Positions 33,928 to 45,784 of a stretch of DNA of 64,000 nt are shown one piece after another; the stretch's first letter is position 1, and each line of letters begins with the position of its first letter. The notes under the pieces were generated by a model. That model was not told the DNA's origin. It ran no database searches and was given only the letters and a program-made list of their open reading frames with translations. Source of the stretch: Cristatella mucedo (taxonomy: Eukaryota > Bryozoa > Phylactolaemata > Cristatellidae); the NCBI GenBank assembly GCA_009760855.2, contig WPIO01000016.1:1-64000 (forward strand). Direction: 5' to 3'. The translations under genes were made by a program, and so were the position numbers.

Positions 33928-34817
33928 ATGAAAGAAAAAAAAGAAGGCAAATTCAATCCCGCCTCAGATATAAGTTAAGTATTCAAACCAAGGCCTAAGA
34001 ATATTTCACAAGGTTTCTTTAATATTGTTTAACCAAATGAAAATCATCAAGCAGACATTTTATATATGCCTAATGATTCTGGATATAAATATGATTTGAG
34101 TGTTATTGATGTTGCTAGTAGATATAAAGATTCAAGGCCACTTAAAACAAAGTCTTCTTAAGAAGTAACAAAAGCAATAACAGATATTTACAGTAAAGGT
34201 CCTTTGAAATGGCCAAAGAAAATAGCAGTAGATTCAGAATCAGAGTTTAAAGAAGAGTTTGCAAAAGAAATGAAAAAACATGAAACACAATATATTGAAG
34301 GTACTAGTAAAAAGAGTTTTGTATTAGTTAAGAGAATAAATAGGACAGTTGCTGAGAGCGCATTTATTGCACAGTATGGAACCGAAATATAAAGTATCAA
34401 TAAAGAAGAATATACTAGAAACATAGAGTGGATTTATAATTTACCAAAAATTATTGATTATCTAAATGATACTATTACAAAAGGAACTGGTGAAAAATCT
34501 TGTAAAGCAATAAAAAAAGGAAAAGTAAAACTAAAGAAACCAAAATATCATAGAAAATATCATAGAAATATCATATAAAATATATATATCATAGAAAAGT
34601 AGGAGAACAAGAAAAGCTATTAGAACTTGTAACAAGTGTTGGATATTTATTAGAACCAGGTGAAGGAGAAGATGAAAAAAGAAAAAGAGCTACAGATGCG
34701 ATATGGAGTTTGAATGAACGCAATATTGTTAGAATAATGGTATTGCAAGAACAAGCGGTTAGATATTGGGTTAATAATGTTATAAGGAGCTTCGTAAGAG
34801 GAGCTACAAGTGATTAG
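33928..34817 (+). pseudogene. rve-family integrase of Polinton type, broken
   Basis: One frame, with three TAA codons (33976-33978, 34030-34032, 34159-34161), carries the catalytic core. First Asp is in HQADILYMPNDSGYKYDL, the family block SVIDVASRYKDSRPLKTK follows, and second Asp and Glu are in KKIAVDSESEFKEEF. A further stop at 34390-34392 and indels near 34560-34600 precede the C-terminal domain (RATDAIWSLNERNIVRI; YWVNN), which ends at 34817. Polinton integrases insert the linear element through its terminal repeats and make 6-bp target duplications. It sits near the right end, as in many Polintons. Confidence 0.9.
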
Positions 34818-35077
34818 GACTTTAAACTATCTGGACTTTTTAATGGATCAATTAGTGTTTCATAAAATTCTTCCTTAGTTATTTCATCAACGTCTAATGT
34901 ATCTACGATCTTCAAAATCAAAGTATAATTTGCTTGAAGTGTAGAACGTTTCCTTCTATCAATTTGTGATATTTTTCTTTCAATTGATATTAACATTGTT
35001 CTTATTCCACCTAAAACAGTTACTATGTGAGAAAGATCCTCAACGTTGTAAATATGTACTAGTAATAGTAATTGCAA
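34814..35077 (-). CDS. Small intact unknown protein, 87 aa
   Basis: This minus-strand frame MQLLLLVHIYNVEDLSHI to LIDPLKSPDSLKS is undamaged, and its stop overlaps the integrase stop tail to tail. The middle is a charged helix (ISIERKISQIDRRKR), followed by LDVDEITKEEFYETL. It has no signal peptide or membrane segment of convincing length. The family is not recognised. The true start may be an internal Met. Confidence 0.45.
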   Translation of the reverse strand: MQLLLLVHIYNVEDLSHIVTVLGGIRTMLISIERKISQIDRRKRSTLQANYTLILKIVDTLDVDEITKEEFYETLIDPLKSPDSLKS

Positions 35078-35139
35078 GAGTTAATAGAATAATTATAAAT
35101 TTAAAGCAGTGTCTAATACGAATTATATAATTTAAACAA

Positions 35140-35793
35140 TTTTTATCTCTGATTTTCTAAAAGTATTTTATTATATTTATCCTTTGCATATTTACTTCTT
35201 AGATTTGACGTGTTATCCCTATATAACTTACCACATTTTGCAAGATCTTCTTGAATTATAAAGTGAATCATAAAAATGTCTACATTTTGGAAACATACAA
35301 TTACAAACATCTTTGCTATCATCAATTTCAAAATAACCATAGTCTGTTACTTCAATTTCTGGAATACCTAATTCTTCAAGTTATTTATCATAATCAGCCT
35401 TAGTTTTCTAAGAGTGTTCATCCTCATCACAAAAACATTCACTAGTTCTATGATTACAATGGTCATAATTTTCACTTTATAATTTTGAGTTACTTGATAA
35501 AATTTCCTTATAATTCTCAGGCCAACTCATTTTCATCATATCAGAACTTCTTTTTTCTTTACATTTCTTAAGATGTTTTTCTAATCCTGTTACCTTCCAA
35601 GAAATAGCTTTTTAACAGCACAATATTAAAAATAATCAAACCTTTGATATCTATAAATTTTATCAAATAAAAATGTATTATCTTCTAAACAAGTGTATTT
35701 TGCAACAAATGGAGTGAGTTCCTTAATATTAGTAGGCACACCAGAACTATGCATACAATACTTATTAAATGTATTTATAACTCGCTTTTCCAT
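35140..35793 (-). pseudogene. Rightmost unknown viral gene, broken
   Basis: On the minus strand it begins MEKRVINTFNKYCMHSSG at 35793 and moves through several frames to a stop at about 35140. Later pieces include CNCMFPKCRHF (Cys/His pairs, possible zinc site) and a Lys-rich end (SKYAKDKYNKILLENQ). More than five stops or shifts are present. It is the gene nearest the right terminal repeat and would be transcribed inward. No family is recognised. Confidence 0.4.
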
Positions 35794-35870
35794 CTGCTTG
35801 CATTTTCTTCTTTCCTTCTTAATAACGTCCTAGAATTGTATGACAATGGCATTTATATATGCTAAAAAAC

Positions 35871-35973
35871 TATTTAAATAATATTTACTATAGTATATAG
35901 TTGAGGAAAGTTTGCAGAAACTTGTATAAATCTGGAATCTGCAAATGTTGAGTAGTCGGGGGTTTTCCCTTTT
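35871..35973 (-). repeat. Right terminal inverted repeat of the Polinton
   Basis: The reverse complement repeats the left end in order: CGACTACTCAACA, TTTCTGCAAACT and CTCAACTATATACTATAGTA. It ends in GGGTTTTCCCT at 35970, directly followed by CR1-B sequence. Confidence 0.9.
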
Positions 35974-36727
35974 CGGGCTTGTATACGTAAGGACACCACA
36001 TCTAAGTTGGTCCATGCATTCTTGACATCTCGTCTCGACTTCTGCAATTCACTGCTCGCTGGCCTAACGGCATGTGCGATCAGGCGATTGCAGCTGGTGC
36101 AAAACTCCGCAGCTAGGCTTGTCTGTCGTGAACGTCGCAGCTGCCACATTACTCCACTTCTCGCCGACCTGCACTGGCTACCAGTCAAGCAACGGATTGA
36201 CTTCAAGGTTTTGTCGCTCACTTTTAGGTTCCTTCATTCTATGGCTCCAGCCCATCTCTCCGACATACTCCCCCACCAGGCCAAGCATCGTACCACCCGC
36301 TTTTCGGAATCCAACAGTCTAGAAATACCTCGTACAAACCTCAAATCCTTTGGTGACCGTGCATTTAGTTCGTATGCTCCCAAAGCCTGGAACTCCCTCC
36401 CGACCTGCGTCAGAACATCCCCTGACCTGACCACATTTAAAAAAAACTTAAAAACACACCTATTTAGGACAGCATTTAGTGGGTCCCTGTGATTCGTCCT
36501 TCACGTGCTTTTGCGTGCTGACACTGTGCATGCTGCCACTAACCACATTTGCATGCTGACCCAGTGCATGTCACCCCTAACCATGTTATTCATTTCTTGT
36601 TTTTTCAAGCATGATTTTACTTACCATTTAATTGCATTTCCCTTTGCAGCAAATGTAAAGCGCCTAGAAAGAGATTAATTTCTCTGAGGGCGCTTTATCA
36701 AGTACATTATTATTATCAAGTACATTA
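35974..36727 (+). mobile_element. CR1-B retrotransposon 3' part abutting the Polinton
   Basis: A 161-codon open frame (36007-36492) encodes the ORF2 C-terminus (LADLHWLPVKQRIDFKVL; AFSSYAPKAWNSLPT). The 3' UTR, the AAAGCGCC hairpin and a duplicated ATT tail follow. Similarity to other copies begins at about TTTCGGGCTTGT, immediately after the terminal repeat. Either the Polinton inserted here and the left half was lost, or CR1-B inserted next to the terminus. Confidence 0.9.
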
Positions 36728-36739
36728 TTATTATTAATG

Positions 36740-38000
36740 GCCGCCGGTCTACGTTTCACAACGTGCTGGGCCACGGCAGGTGAGCTACTACGGCAACGAG
36801 TACAAGTCAGCGATTTAAACTTTGGCAAACTTAAACAAAATTTTAAACTTCTACAAGTAAAAGTTGAGGTCATCTACCTTTAACCACTCGATCATGTTCC
36901 CTTTGCAGCAAATGTGAAATGCCTAGAAGGAGATACAGTTCCCTAAGAGTTCTATACTAATATGTTATAATTACAATAATATTATGAAAGTGGCAGCACG
37001 TTGCTATCATAAAATGTTAACATAAAATGCATTTTCTAAGTACCCTACTGAAAAGGGTTTTCTATTCAGGCGCTTCACATGTGCAACGGGGCTCGAGCCC
37101 ATATACCTCAGTAACCAACCTCATTCACCTTGACCTTGGTCGGGCGAGCACCTACACCACTGGCCCAAACCAGCGCGGCGTACAGTTAGATTGCATATAC
37201 ATAGGAAATATATCTTTTTAAGCATTAGGCATTTTAACAAATCGCTGTGCCTTAGCCGGAGGAGCCCTGTTCTGCTAAGGCCGTGGGGGTAACCTATCCC
37301 TTCCGGTTCAAGAAGAGTGGCTACCGACCCTGAAATGGCGTCTGAGAAGCAAATTCGCCGTCGCAAAAAAAGCCGTCGCAACGTCGCCCGTTCCTTGCAC
37401 GCAATTTCGAGGTCCGCTGAGCAGGCTTCATCATCCGGCCAACAGCCACCCAGAGCAACGACCATGAAGGGAATGTTATTCTTGCGGTTTACTGAGCATG
37501 CTACCGCTAACCGTTCAATCGCGTACCCTTTGCAGCAACTGTAAAGCACGTAGGAAGAACTTGAGTTCTCTGAGGACGCTTTTTTAATTACGTTATTTCT
37601 ATTACTCCATGCTGTGGAAATGGAGCTGTAGTTGCTCGCAGAAGATGTATGTAGCTTTTATCTATCATGTTTGTTGTTGAAAGATTTTCACTTGGCGCTG
37701 TTTTAACTATCAGCTACGGCTATTCCCCAACTTCCCCCAAAATTAGCTGTCCAAATATTTTCTTAATTTTCTTCTACGGCATGATGAGCCTACGTTTGTC
37801 TGCATTCAAATGTAAAGCGCCTAGAGAGAGATTGAGTTCTACGAGGGCGCTTTACCAAGTGCATTATTATTATTATTATTCCTCTTAATAAAATGGAAAG
37901 TGACCCAAAATAGATTGAGTTCTCTGAAGGCACTATAAAATTCGTATTATTATTATTATTATTATTAAACTGTTTGCATTCTTTTATTAAAGTATAGCAA
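36740..38000 (+). mobile_element. Cluster of short elements ending in CR1-B-type tails
   Basis: Four tails with the GAGAT...TTCTCTGAGG...ATT pattern end at about 36975, 37605, 37885 and 37965, all in plus orientation. Between them I see no gene. A 75-codon frame at 37317 (MATDPEMASEKQIRRRKK) runs into a tail and could be the start of a non-autonomous element. Around 37085-37170 a reversed tRNA-like segment is possible but weak. Confidence 0.6.
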
Positions 38001-39246
38001 GATATTTAAAGGCCGCCACCGTCGCTCCTGTTGCTGTTGTCGTGCTCACTTGGTCCGCTCGCTTAGCGAAAACAGCTACGAGTGCGGAAAACTCGTAAAA
38101 TAAAAGTTATTAATATTCTAGTGCGGCCTGAAACAGCTGGGTCTCTTTCTGCACTTCGCAAATGATGAAAAGGAAGCAACGTCAACTAATTAGGGTTAAA
38201 ATGCTCTGGGAGATGGGAATGAAGACAAATAGTTCACATAAATGGAGGAACCGCTGCAAGAAGCAGGTTCACTTTAAGCTTACTGTAAGAATAATTTTTT
38301 AACATACTTCAAATTTAAAAGACTGCGAGGGTGGCGATTTCATTGTCGGTATCGAGCTTTTGACTTTGCGAGTACAGGAGTGTGAGCTAAAGGAAGGGGC
38401 GTGGCCTCCGAAGAGTTCAGAGGTTACAGAGTACCGGCAAGGCTTGACCATGAAGTATTTTAGAAAGAACGGTCGGAGCACGAGACTGAGGGGATTTAAC
38501 AGTTAGCGATATATCTTGAAGTCGATGCACTGCTCGATGGAAGCTGGTGCAGGTCGGTGAGATACGATATGGTAATGGCGACATCCGTAGCAGAACATTC
38601 AACCTGCCGATTTTAGCTCCAGCTACCGTAAACGTCACGTTGTTCTAACAGTGGTGCGGTGCATATGTCTTGAAGGGATGCCGCCAACGCTCGAATTCCA
38701 GGTCCAGCCTAGCTCCGTGAGATTCTTACCTGAGCTTGTCAGAGATTGCTTTAATGTTTCGTAGCTAAAAGTAGGCTTAGACACGGTCATCTAGTCACGT
38801 GGTCATGCAGCCTTTTTGCAAGGGCCTTCCGAGGGACAAGATCACCAGACGCATTTATACTTTCCAGTTCCTGAGTGACACAGGTTTTCTCGTAGCTGTG
38901 AGTAAGGTTTTAATGAAATCGTTCAATTCGAAAACCTAGCTGACCTCGAAGCACGCGAGAGGTCAGCCCACCACGAGACCATCGGAGTGCAGAGCGAGAG
39001 TAGAGTGTAAGCCTTCGCGGCGTTGGAGTTTCCCTCGAATCTTTAGGCATTCAAGCGGAAGAGGCCGGAAATTAAAGAAAACCGACTTTTTTTAAATACA
39101 TGGCCTTACAGGTCATGAACCCGAATCGTGGGATGCAAGAATTTCGAGATAAATAGTAACGATGTGTGAGCGACGTTTGGAGACGGTGCCTTGCTTCAAT
39201 GGCCACCTCTGCAAACAATCCCTGCGGTCTGGCGAGGGCGGGGACG
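38001..39246. other. Host DNA with an old CR1-B relic, no gene
   Basis: On the minus strand at about 38480-38600 a decayed ORF2 C-terminal piece is visible (HYHIVSHRPAPASIEQ; CIDFKIYR). Otherwise there is no open frame with recognisable content. Confidence 0.5.
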
Positions 39247-39575
39247 CGTAATGTATCTCCTTCAGTAACTCCACAAAGTCATAAAAACCATGTGGGTGTT
39301 ACGCAGGAGAGTTTTGTATAGCGCACTCACAGCCTAAGCGGCTTTCGGTACGCATTCGGTAGCCAACAGACTTCGTCTCACGCAACAAAGAGAAATTGGG
39401 AAGCATAGCAGAGTTAGGAGAGCAGTTGAGGTAGTGAGTAGCATAGAAGTAGCAGTTCAGGACCGCTGAAAAAGATGTGCCATAGTCGGCAGTTGGAGAG
39501 TAGATGTCGTTACGTAAGAATTGTGGAAGCGAGTTCCACAGTCTAGGACCTGCAGAGCTAAAGCTTCTAATGCGT
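39247..39575 (-). mobile_element. CR1-A 3' fragment
   Basis: It begins with TAATGTATCTCCTTCAGTAA and matches the 3' end of the copy at 29935, including the C-terminal codons for SSAGPRLWNSLPQFLRND. It is 5'-truncated at about 39575. Confidence 0.88.
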
Positions 39576-39702
39576 AAGCGAGAGCTAAGGACTGTGTGCA
39601 TCAGAAACGTTACGACACGCGACATCAACACTATGCGTCGCTTAAGAACGAGTTTATATGCTTGAGCCTTCTCTGAAGATGAGCTTCGTACCTCCGTCGA
39701 TA

Positions 39703-39704
39703 CG

Positions 39705-39742
<38 letters not shown>

Positions 39743-40015
39743 GACGGAAGAGACGGACAGAGACGGAAGAGACGGACAGAGACGGACAGAGGCGGACAGA
39801 GACGGACAGAGACGGACAGAGATGGACAGAGACAGACAGAGACAGACAGAGACAGACAGAGACAGGCAGAGAGAGAAAGATAGAGACATGGAGAGACACA
39901 CGGAGAGACACAGAGAGAGACACAGTGAGAGAGACAGAGAGACACAGAGAGAGGAGAGATGGGAGAGAAAAGAGAGGAGAAAGGGGATAGAGAGGGAGTG
40001 AGACAAAGAGATGGG
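39703..40015. repeat. (GACA/GACG/GAGA)n purine-rich satellite
   Basis: It begins as pure GACA repeats and drifts into GACGGACAGA and GAGAGAGACA variants over about 310 bases. Long minus-strand frames rich in Ser, Leu and Cys ([10 protein letters not shown]) are artefacts of this tract. Confidence 0.95.
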
Positions 40016-42011
40016 GCGAGCGGGCTCTGGAGGCTCTCCATTTGTCAGACACTTCAGCCAGCCTCAGATGACTCGTACCTGAGCAGCGAGGAAGGTCACG
40101 ACGTCATTAAATAGTCCTCTAAAGAAATAGAAGGAAGCACGAATCGCAGCGTTGGCACCGAGCTGTCGACATTTCAACGCGGTCTTTTGCGGGTAGAAAT
40201 GTCAAAAGCCAGTGTGTCAGTGCCGAGCTTCATGCTTCCTTTGCAGTAAATATAAATTGTGTAGAAAGAGACTGAGCTCTCTGATGGCTCTGTACCAAAT
40301 TTATTATTATTTTTATTCAGTGTCAAAGTTCGATCGCTTTTGTGCATGCTCAGTCGAGCAGGCGGTCGCGAAGCGCTCGGTCGCGAAGCGCACGCCCACT
40401 CGCTCTTCACGTATTCTCGCTCTGCGTATTTGAAGTCACCGCTTGTTTTCAGCGATTACGACGATTCACTGCCACCACTTTCGATCAGCCGCAGCCTCGA
40501 TTCGACGGTAGCAGCAGCAGTAGTCCTCCAATAGCGTCAATCCTCTAATAGTCAGCCAGCCTACCCTCGGTTCGACGACCGGGTAGAAACGTCGAGAGCT
40601 CAATGCCAATTGCCGCGCTTCATGCTTCCTTTGCAGTTAACATAAATTGCCTAGAAACAGATTGAGCTCTCTGATGGCACTGTGCCAAATTTAGTATTCT
40701 TATTATTATTACTATTCAGCGTCAACGTGCGCCGCGCTTCATGCTTCCTTTGCAGTTAACATAAATTGCCTAGAAACAGATTGAGCTCTCTGATGGCACT
40801 GTACCAAATTTAGTATTATTATTATTACTATTCAGCGTCAACGTGCGATCTCTTGCCCATGCTCAGTCGAGCTGACGGACGCGAAGCGCACGCCCGCTCG
40901 CTCTACGTATTCGCTCTGTGTATTTGAAGTCGCAGCTTGCTTGCAGTACTACGACCACCGATTCATCTCCAGCACTTCGGTCATCCGCAGCCTCGGTTCG
41001 ACGGTACCAGTAGTATTCCTCCAATAGCAGCAGTCCTCCTAATAGTCAGCCCGCTTAGCCTCGGTTCGACGACCTGCTTTTCGTTACCATGGCAGACGCT
41101 ATACAGTTCCAAGTCGTATTCTCGAGCCGTGCGACTTCTGTACAATCCTGGATAGATATTAAGCTCACACAGTTCGCAATACAAGATGGAACATATCTTT
41201 TACTTATCTACTGCCGTGCACATTGTCTGGTGACGCACAGTTTCGGAACTGCGGTTTCGGAACGGACCGCTAAGAGTATTCTCGACATTCTAGGACTTCA
41301 AGGTAACGGAGGCCGTTGGTTGCTGCCTCACGATGCTTTCCACGGGCGGAAGTTTGAGTGCATTTAACTGCGTCGATGCAGAAGCTACGACTCCCTAGAG
41401 GCGACTCCTGGCATCAGCTACACCGGTACGTGCTGCGCGTCCGCATGGAATCGCACGGCTACGCGGGCCACGTTTGTTGCAAAGGAAGGGTCGAATAACT
41501 ACTGAGAACCCTCGGCGGTCAACTTTTGCCGGCGTCCGTCGCAGGGGATTATGTTCACGACTATTCTGTCTGAAACATGGCTTCTGATGCTGGCTGGTAT
41601 GAGGCTAGTTGTGTCGGCGGAGTTTAGTGCCCGCAAGCTTAATTTTCTGCTTGCTCAACCAAAACATTGCATACGAAAGAGGAATATCGCCCTAAATTTA
41701 TCAGAATCATAAAGTACAACTTGAACAAAAGTGAGAAAATTTCACAGCACTAGTGTACCCTTATTTTGTGCATTCATCACCAATTCTTATCCTAAGTAGT
41801 TCCATACGCAGTACTCGAAGCCGACCAGCGTGTAGCGGTATTTAAAAAGTTTGTCACGAGAGTTTGGTTAGTTTGAATGCAGATGTATCTGGATGCATAT
41901 GAAGGTACATCGGAGGTATTAGAGGTAACATAAGCAAAACTTAAGAATATCCTAGGTAAAGGCCACGGCTGCCTAAGCGTCTTCTGACCGTACTGCTGTA
42001 ACTATCGCGGC
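40016..42011. other. Host DNA with three CR1-B-like tails and a small frame
   Basis: Related short elements end at about 40315, 40710 and 40830. Each has TGCTTCCTTTGCAG, a GAGCTCTCTGATGGC block and an ATT tail, and they are joined by GC-rich repeats (CAGCCTCGATTCGACGG). The second and third are a near-perfect tandem copy. A 92-codon frame at 41089-41367 (MADAIQFQVVFSSRATSV) has a good start context but no known domain. The rest shows nothing. Confidence 0.5.
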
Positions 42012-42205
42012 GATCGACCTTCCGCAGGAGAGTTCTCTATACCGCACTCAAAGCCTAAGTGGCTTTCGGTACTTATAGGGTGGCAACCAGATTTCACTTC
42101 AAGAAACAAAGCGATGTAGAGATGCATATCTGAGTCAGGATTGCAGTCGAGGCAATGAGCGTCTTGGCAGTAGCCGCTCTAGACTGCTGGAAAGGAATGA
42201 GACTG
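42012..42205 (-). mobile_element. Diverged CR1-A 3' fragment
   Basis: The segment CGCAGGAGAGTTCTCTATAC to about 42205 follows the CR1-A 3' end in order (GCACTCAAAGCCTAAG, GGCTTTCGGTAC) with about one difference in five. Confidence 0.75.
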
Positions 42206-43200
42206 GCAGTCAGAAGGAATGGCAGCAGCCGAACGGGAACAGACGGCAGCTGAATCGAACGTGCGACCGTTTGATCTAGATTATAATGACAATAAGGTTA
42301 TGCTCCTCTTTAATGCGCCTAGAGTTATGAGCGTGTATAAAGTGCCTAGAAAGAGATTGGGTTCTCTGAGGGTGCTTTATCAAGTGTATTATTGTTATTG
42401 TTTTACCTCTGCAGCACAGGTACAGCCACGGTTGAAGCTATGTATGCTGAAATCAGGAATCCTGGTAAATCAGGCTCAGGAAGCCAGATTGTACGGTTTT
42501 ATAATTTTATATTTTTATATATTTATATAATTTTAATTATATTAATTTGTTATTTCTTAGTAAGATTTTTATGATACTGAATGAGAGCGTTAAAACATAA
42601 ATCGCAGCTGGTCGTTCGTCACTTGTCTGTTGTGGTAGCCTTGCTTATGAGATGCCAGCATGCAAATCGAAATGACAGGAATTCAAAGATAGCGCTTCAC
42701 ACATTTCACTTAATTTTATACAAGAAATTTTATAATTCGAGTGTCAATTGTTCACCTTATTTTCAAAATTTATCCGGCAGTGTGTCACACGTGAAATGTG
42801 GTGCTAAGGGCACGTCTCGATCCCCCGAAAACATGCCGAAATATGCTTTTCAAGCCTCCGAGATTTTAGCGGACGCTTTAGCGAAGTACATGTTCACTCT
42901 TTTCTTGATCAATCGACCTTACGAGCGGCGAAATGCGTCTGCTGAGTGCATGCGCCATCTTGCTGCCGCGTCAATCAAATAAGATTCTTCACAATTCTCT
43001 TACTCTGCAGCAAGAGCTCGCTGCCTGCCGACTCGCTCCGCTCAAGCGCGTCTGTTACAGGTCACTCCCGGAAGTACTGGTCACGAAAGACAACGCGGTG
43101 CCATATTGCCGCGTGACGGAAGCGTGACGGAAGGGCGAACTTTCTCGCTTTAGTTATTAGATATGCAATTAGCTATAATAATTATAATAATAACAACAAT
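42206..43200. other. Host DNA with one CR1-B-type tail, no gene
   Basis: A tail with CCTAGAAAGAGATTGGGTTC and ATT repeats ends near 42405. A 133-codon frame (42581-42982) has no recognisable domain, low-complexity neighbours and no splice or promoter support, so I do not call it a gene. Confidence 0.45.
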
Positions 43201-43210
43201 AATGCGTTTT

Positions 43211-43425
43211 AGCCTCTCACAAATTTAGCAGGCTCTCAACGAAACAACCACTCTAAGGGAGGAAATACGGCCCCCCTACACTAGTGCTGCCTACGTCTGT
43301 AGCGGGAACGACCCAGTTTTATTCTCACACATTTCGCAGGCTCTCAACGAACCAAGCACTCTGGCGGAGGAAATACGTTCCCCCTCCCCTACACTTAGGC
43401 TGCCTGTAGCAGGAACGATCCAATG
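43211..43425. repeat. Tandem duplication of about 110 bp
   Basis: GCAGGCTCTCAACGAA, CACTCT, GGAGGAAATACG and GCAGGAACGA blocks occur twice in the same order, at about 43228-43310 and 43331-43415. Confidence 0.8.
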
Positions 43426-45784
43426 AGTGCGGGGGGCCTTAACAACCGGAACCTAAATCCTAAACGGAGAACTGGGATTCCGCCTTTACCTTCTTCTCAA
43501 AGTTAGGGAGCCTTCGCAAAGGCAAGCAAACTGAACCGGAACACTGAACCGGACTACTTCCGGTTCATAGCAGTAAATCCCTACGAAGGGACAACACGGG
43601 CGCACGCACGCATACAGCGGAAAATTCGTGCCGCGGGCGCAATACAACCGTTTTCGGTGGCTTCCACCGAACTCTCTTTGTGCTGACTCGCTTCGTCCCG
43701 TCAATCGCACGCGGACGGCCCACCCTCCACCCTCGCTTTTAGGTAAAACTCGTTCGGCGACTACCGGCGTCGAAACGGAGCCGAAGACGAAGTAGGAACC
43801 TCTGAGCGAGCGTCGCCTTACCCTTAAATTTACTAGCTGGGACCGCAATGTTGACCGATGAGCCGTAATCAATCAGCCTGCTGCTCCTACGTCGACTAAA
43901 GGGTCGACCTGGGATTATAGGGTTTAACCGCGAGACGATTTTATCAATCACCTTATTTATGATGCTACTACGACGGCTCCGTCCTCTTACTCCACGCTCT
44001 TGGTCAGGATCTGTAGCACATCGTCGGCCTGGCTCAATCTTAGGGCGCACAAGAACCGCTCAGCATGAAACGCCTCTGTCTGAGAGCGTTGGGCAAGAAG
44101 GCACAGCCGTCGTATAAGGATCATGAGGTGATTGTTATCGGCTGGCCTGTACGCCCTACAGCCCCGGCGAGCAACTTAATAAATAAATAAAACAAATTAA
44201 TAATTACCTGACGGGTTTCCGTTAGAACGAGAGAGCAGGTTGAATATCACCTGCGTCCTCTAGGACGCGGTTGGTCACGATAGACGGGCCCCGCGAGAAC
44301 GAGAGAGATGGCTGAAGCACCAGCGTTCTCGAGCTGTGAGCAAGAGGATGCAGCGGTCGTGGTAGGACCAGCAGGCTGATTGATGTCGGCTGGCCTGTCA
44401 ATCCCATTGTTCCGCCAAGTTATACACTACAAGTTATACACTACAAGTTATACCAAGCTATACACATACAATGTGCTTTAGGTCTCCGTTCAGACTCCTC
44501 CGTCCTGATTGAGTAGTTCCCAACAATAGATGTAGGTAGCCTAAGTGCTGGGACGCATTTCCCACGAAAGAGTGCTTCAGCTGCTGACAGCCTGCGAGGA
44601 GAGTGGAGAATAACCTGAGCGAGACGCGCAGCGACAGTGTGCACTTGTGAATAGAGCTCAGCCAAATCCCCTATTCGTCCGTATTTCTTTATCCTAACCA
44701 CGTTGCGAACTCACGGCCCCCCCTTAGTAACGTTAAGTAAGTAGGCGTTAGAAACTCCACTTCACGTGGCCACCTCTTATTGTGCATAGGCGCGCACCGA
44801 ACCGCATTCGGTAGTAGGTTACACCGCTTGGTAAGCTGCAGGTTAGGCCTACTTTCACTGAGCTTTCGCCCTACGGAGGGTTTTCCAGCCGGGCAGTTCT
44901 TGGGTGAAATGAACCTCAAACCAGACGGAAATCAGTCCAAAATCGGTACCGATTTTGGAAGGAAGTCGATTGTGTAAACGCAGCTTTTACGGGATGCGAC
45001 CGCTCGAGCCAGGCAGCAGCATACGGTAAGTTAAGATAAATTTATTAGCGCAACATTTGCAGAAGGCCAAGTGTCAAAAGCTCCGAGACGATCCGGAACA
45101 AAACGGGTCCATTGGACGGCCTTGACATCCAGGCTACTCCCGGTTTGGTGCATACGGGCACCCACAGCTGCTCTGCTAGGTCCAACACCAGCCCCCACCG
45201 CTGACAGGCTGCAGGTCAGCGTACTCTGAAGCAGTAACTATATATTTAAATAATATGTATGAAAAACAAAGATTTACGCATCTAAAAACATTATTTGCTA
45301 GCAAAGCTGCGACAGAATCACGTGGAGAGGGGGCACCCGGGATATCCCGTTATGCCCGTAGGTTTCTGAAGCAGAGGCCTCTCTTGACTGGCAACCGTTG
45401 GCTTTCGCTGCTGACTTCTTGTTAATCGAGGTTCCGTCAGAGTAAGTTTATAGGTTTCTCACTGTACATTTTCTAAATCGTCAGTCCGAGCATATCCAAG
45501 TCTGCCGGTTGAGTTGATCCTTAAACAGCCACCAGTATGCGTTTTTAGGAGCCAGGTGGGCGTTTAGCTGGGCGTTGGGCATAACCGAATGGAAGGTCTG
45601 AGATTACTAGGAGTGCTCTAAAATCTCTCGACTGACGGATAGATTGAGATGATTGATTTAAATTGACGTAGAAACATATTTTCAAAACAGCGAGCTGACG
45701 CACGCCTGCATGTAAGCCACTGGCAACTCCCTACGACTGTACTTCTGGCTTGTTACAAACCCAGTTCAAACCCATCAACCGTGT

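Larger units (their letters stand above)
7675..35973. mobile_element. Degraded Polinton/Maverick (adintovirus-like) element
   Basis: The interval is clearly more AT-rich than its flanks and is bounded by matching inverted terminal repeats. It holds the hallmark Polinton set: family B polymerase, rve integrase, A32-type packaging ATPase, adenain-type protease, double-jelly-roll major capsid protein and jelly-roll minor capsid proteins. About 4 kb of minisatellite and about 2.3 kb of CR1 insertions inflate it; without them it would be near 22 kb, within the usual Polinton range. Nearly all genes are broken, so it is a fossil provirus. A clear target-site duplication is not visible: the left flank carries an inverted extra terminus and the right flank runs straight into CR1-B sequence. 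Confidence 0.92.

Noticed and set aside
7675-35973. Alternative genetic code with TAA/TAG as Gln and TGA as Trp
   Set aside because: CAA and TGG are used normally, several small genes end plausibly at TAA, and there are many frameshifts. Transition-biased decay explains the pattern better.
7675-35973. Frameshifts being only sequencing errors in homopolymers
   Set aside because: Some may be, but the many point stops and the CR1 insertions inside capsid and other genes show real decay.
39299-40052. Minus-strand frames up to 235 codons rich in Ser, Leu, Cys and Val
   Set aside because: They combine a GACA/GAGA satellite with a CR1-A 3' fragment and are not a gene.
41089-41367. 92-codon frame with good start context
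   Set aside because: No recognisable domain, no splice partners and surrounded by short repeats; evidence is too weak to call a gene.
43486-44050. Minus-strand frames of 128 and 103 codons
   Set aside because: They lie in duplicated GC-rich repeat DNA, are not conserved as open frames in the partner at 59455, and show no domain.
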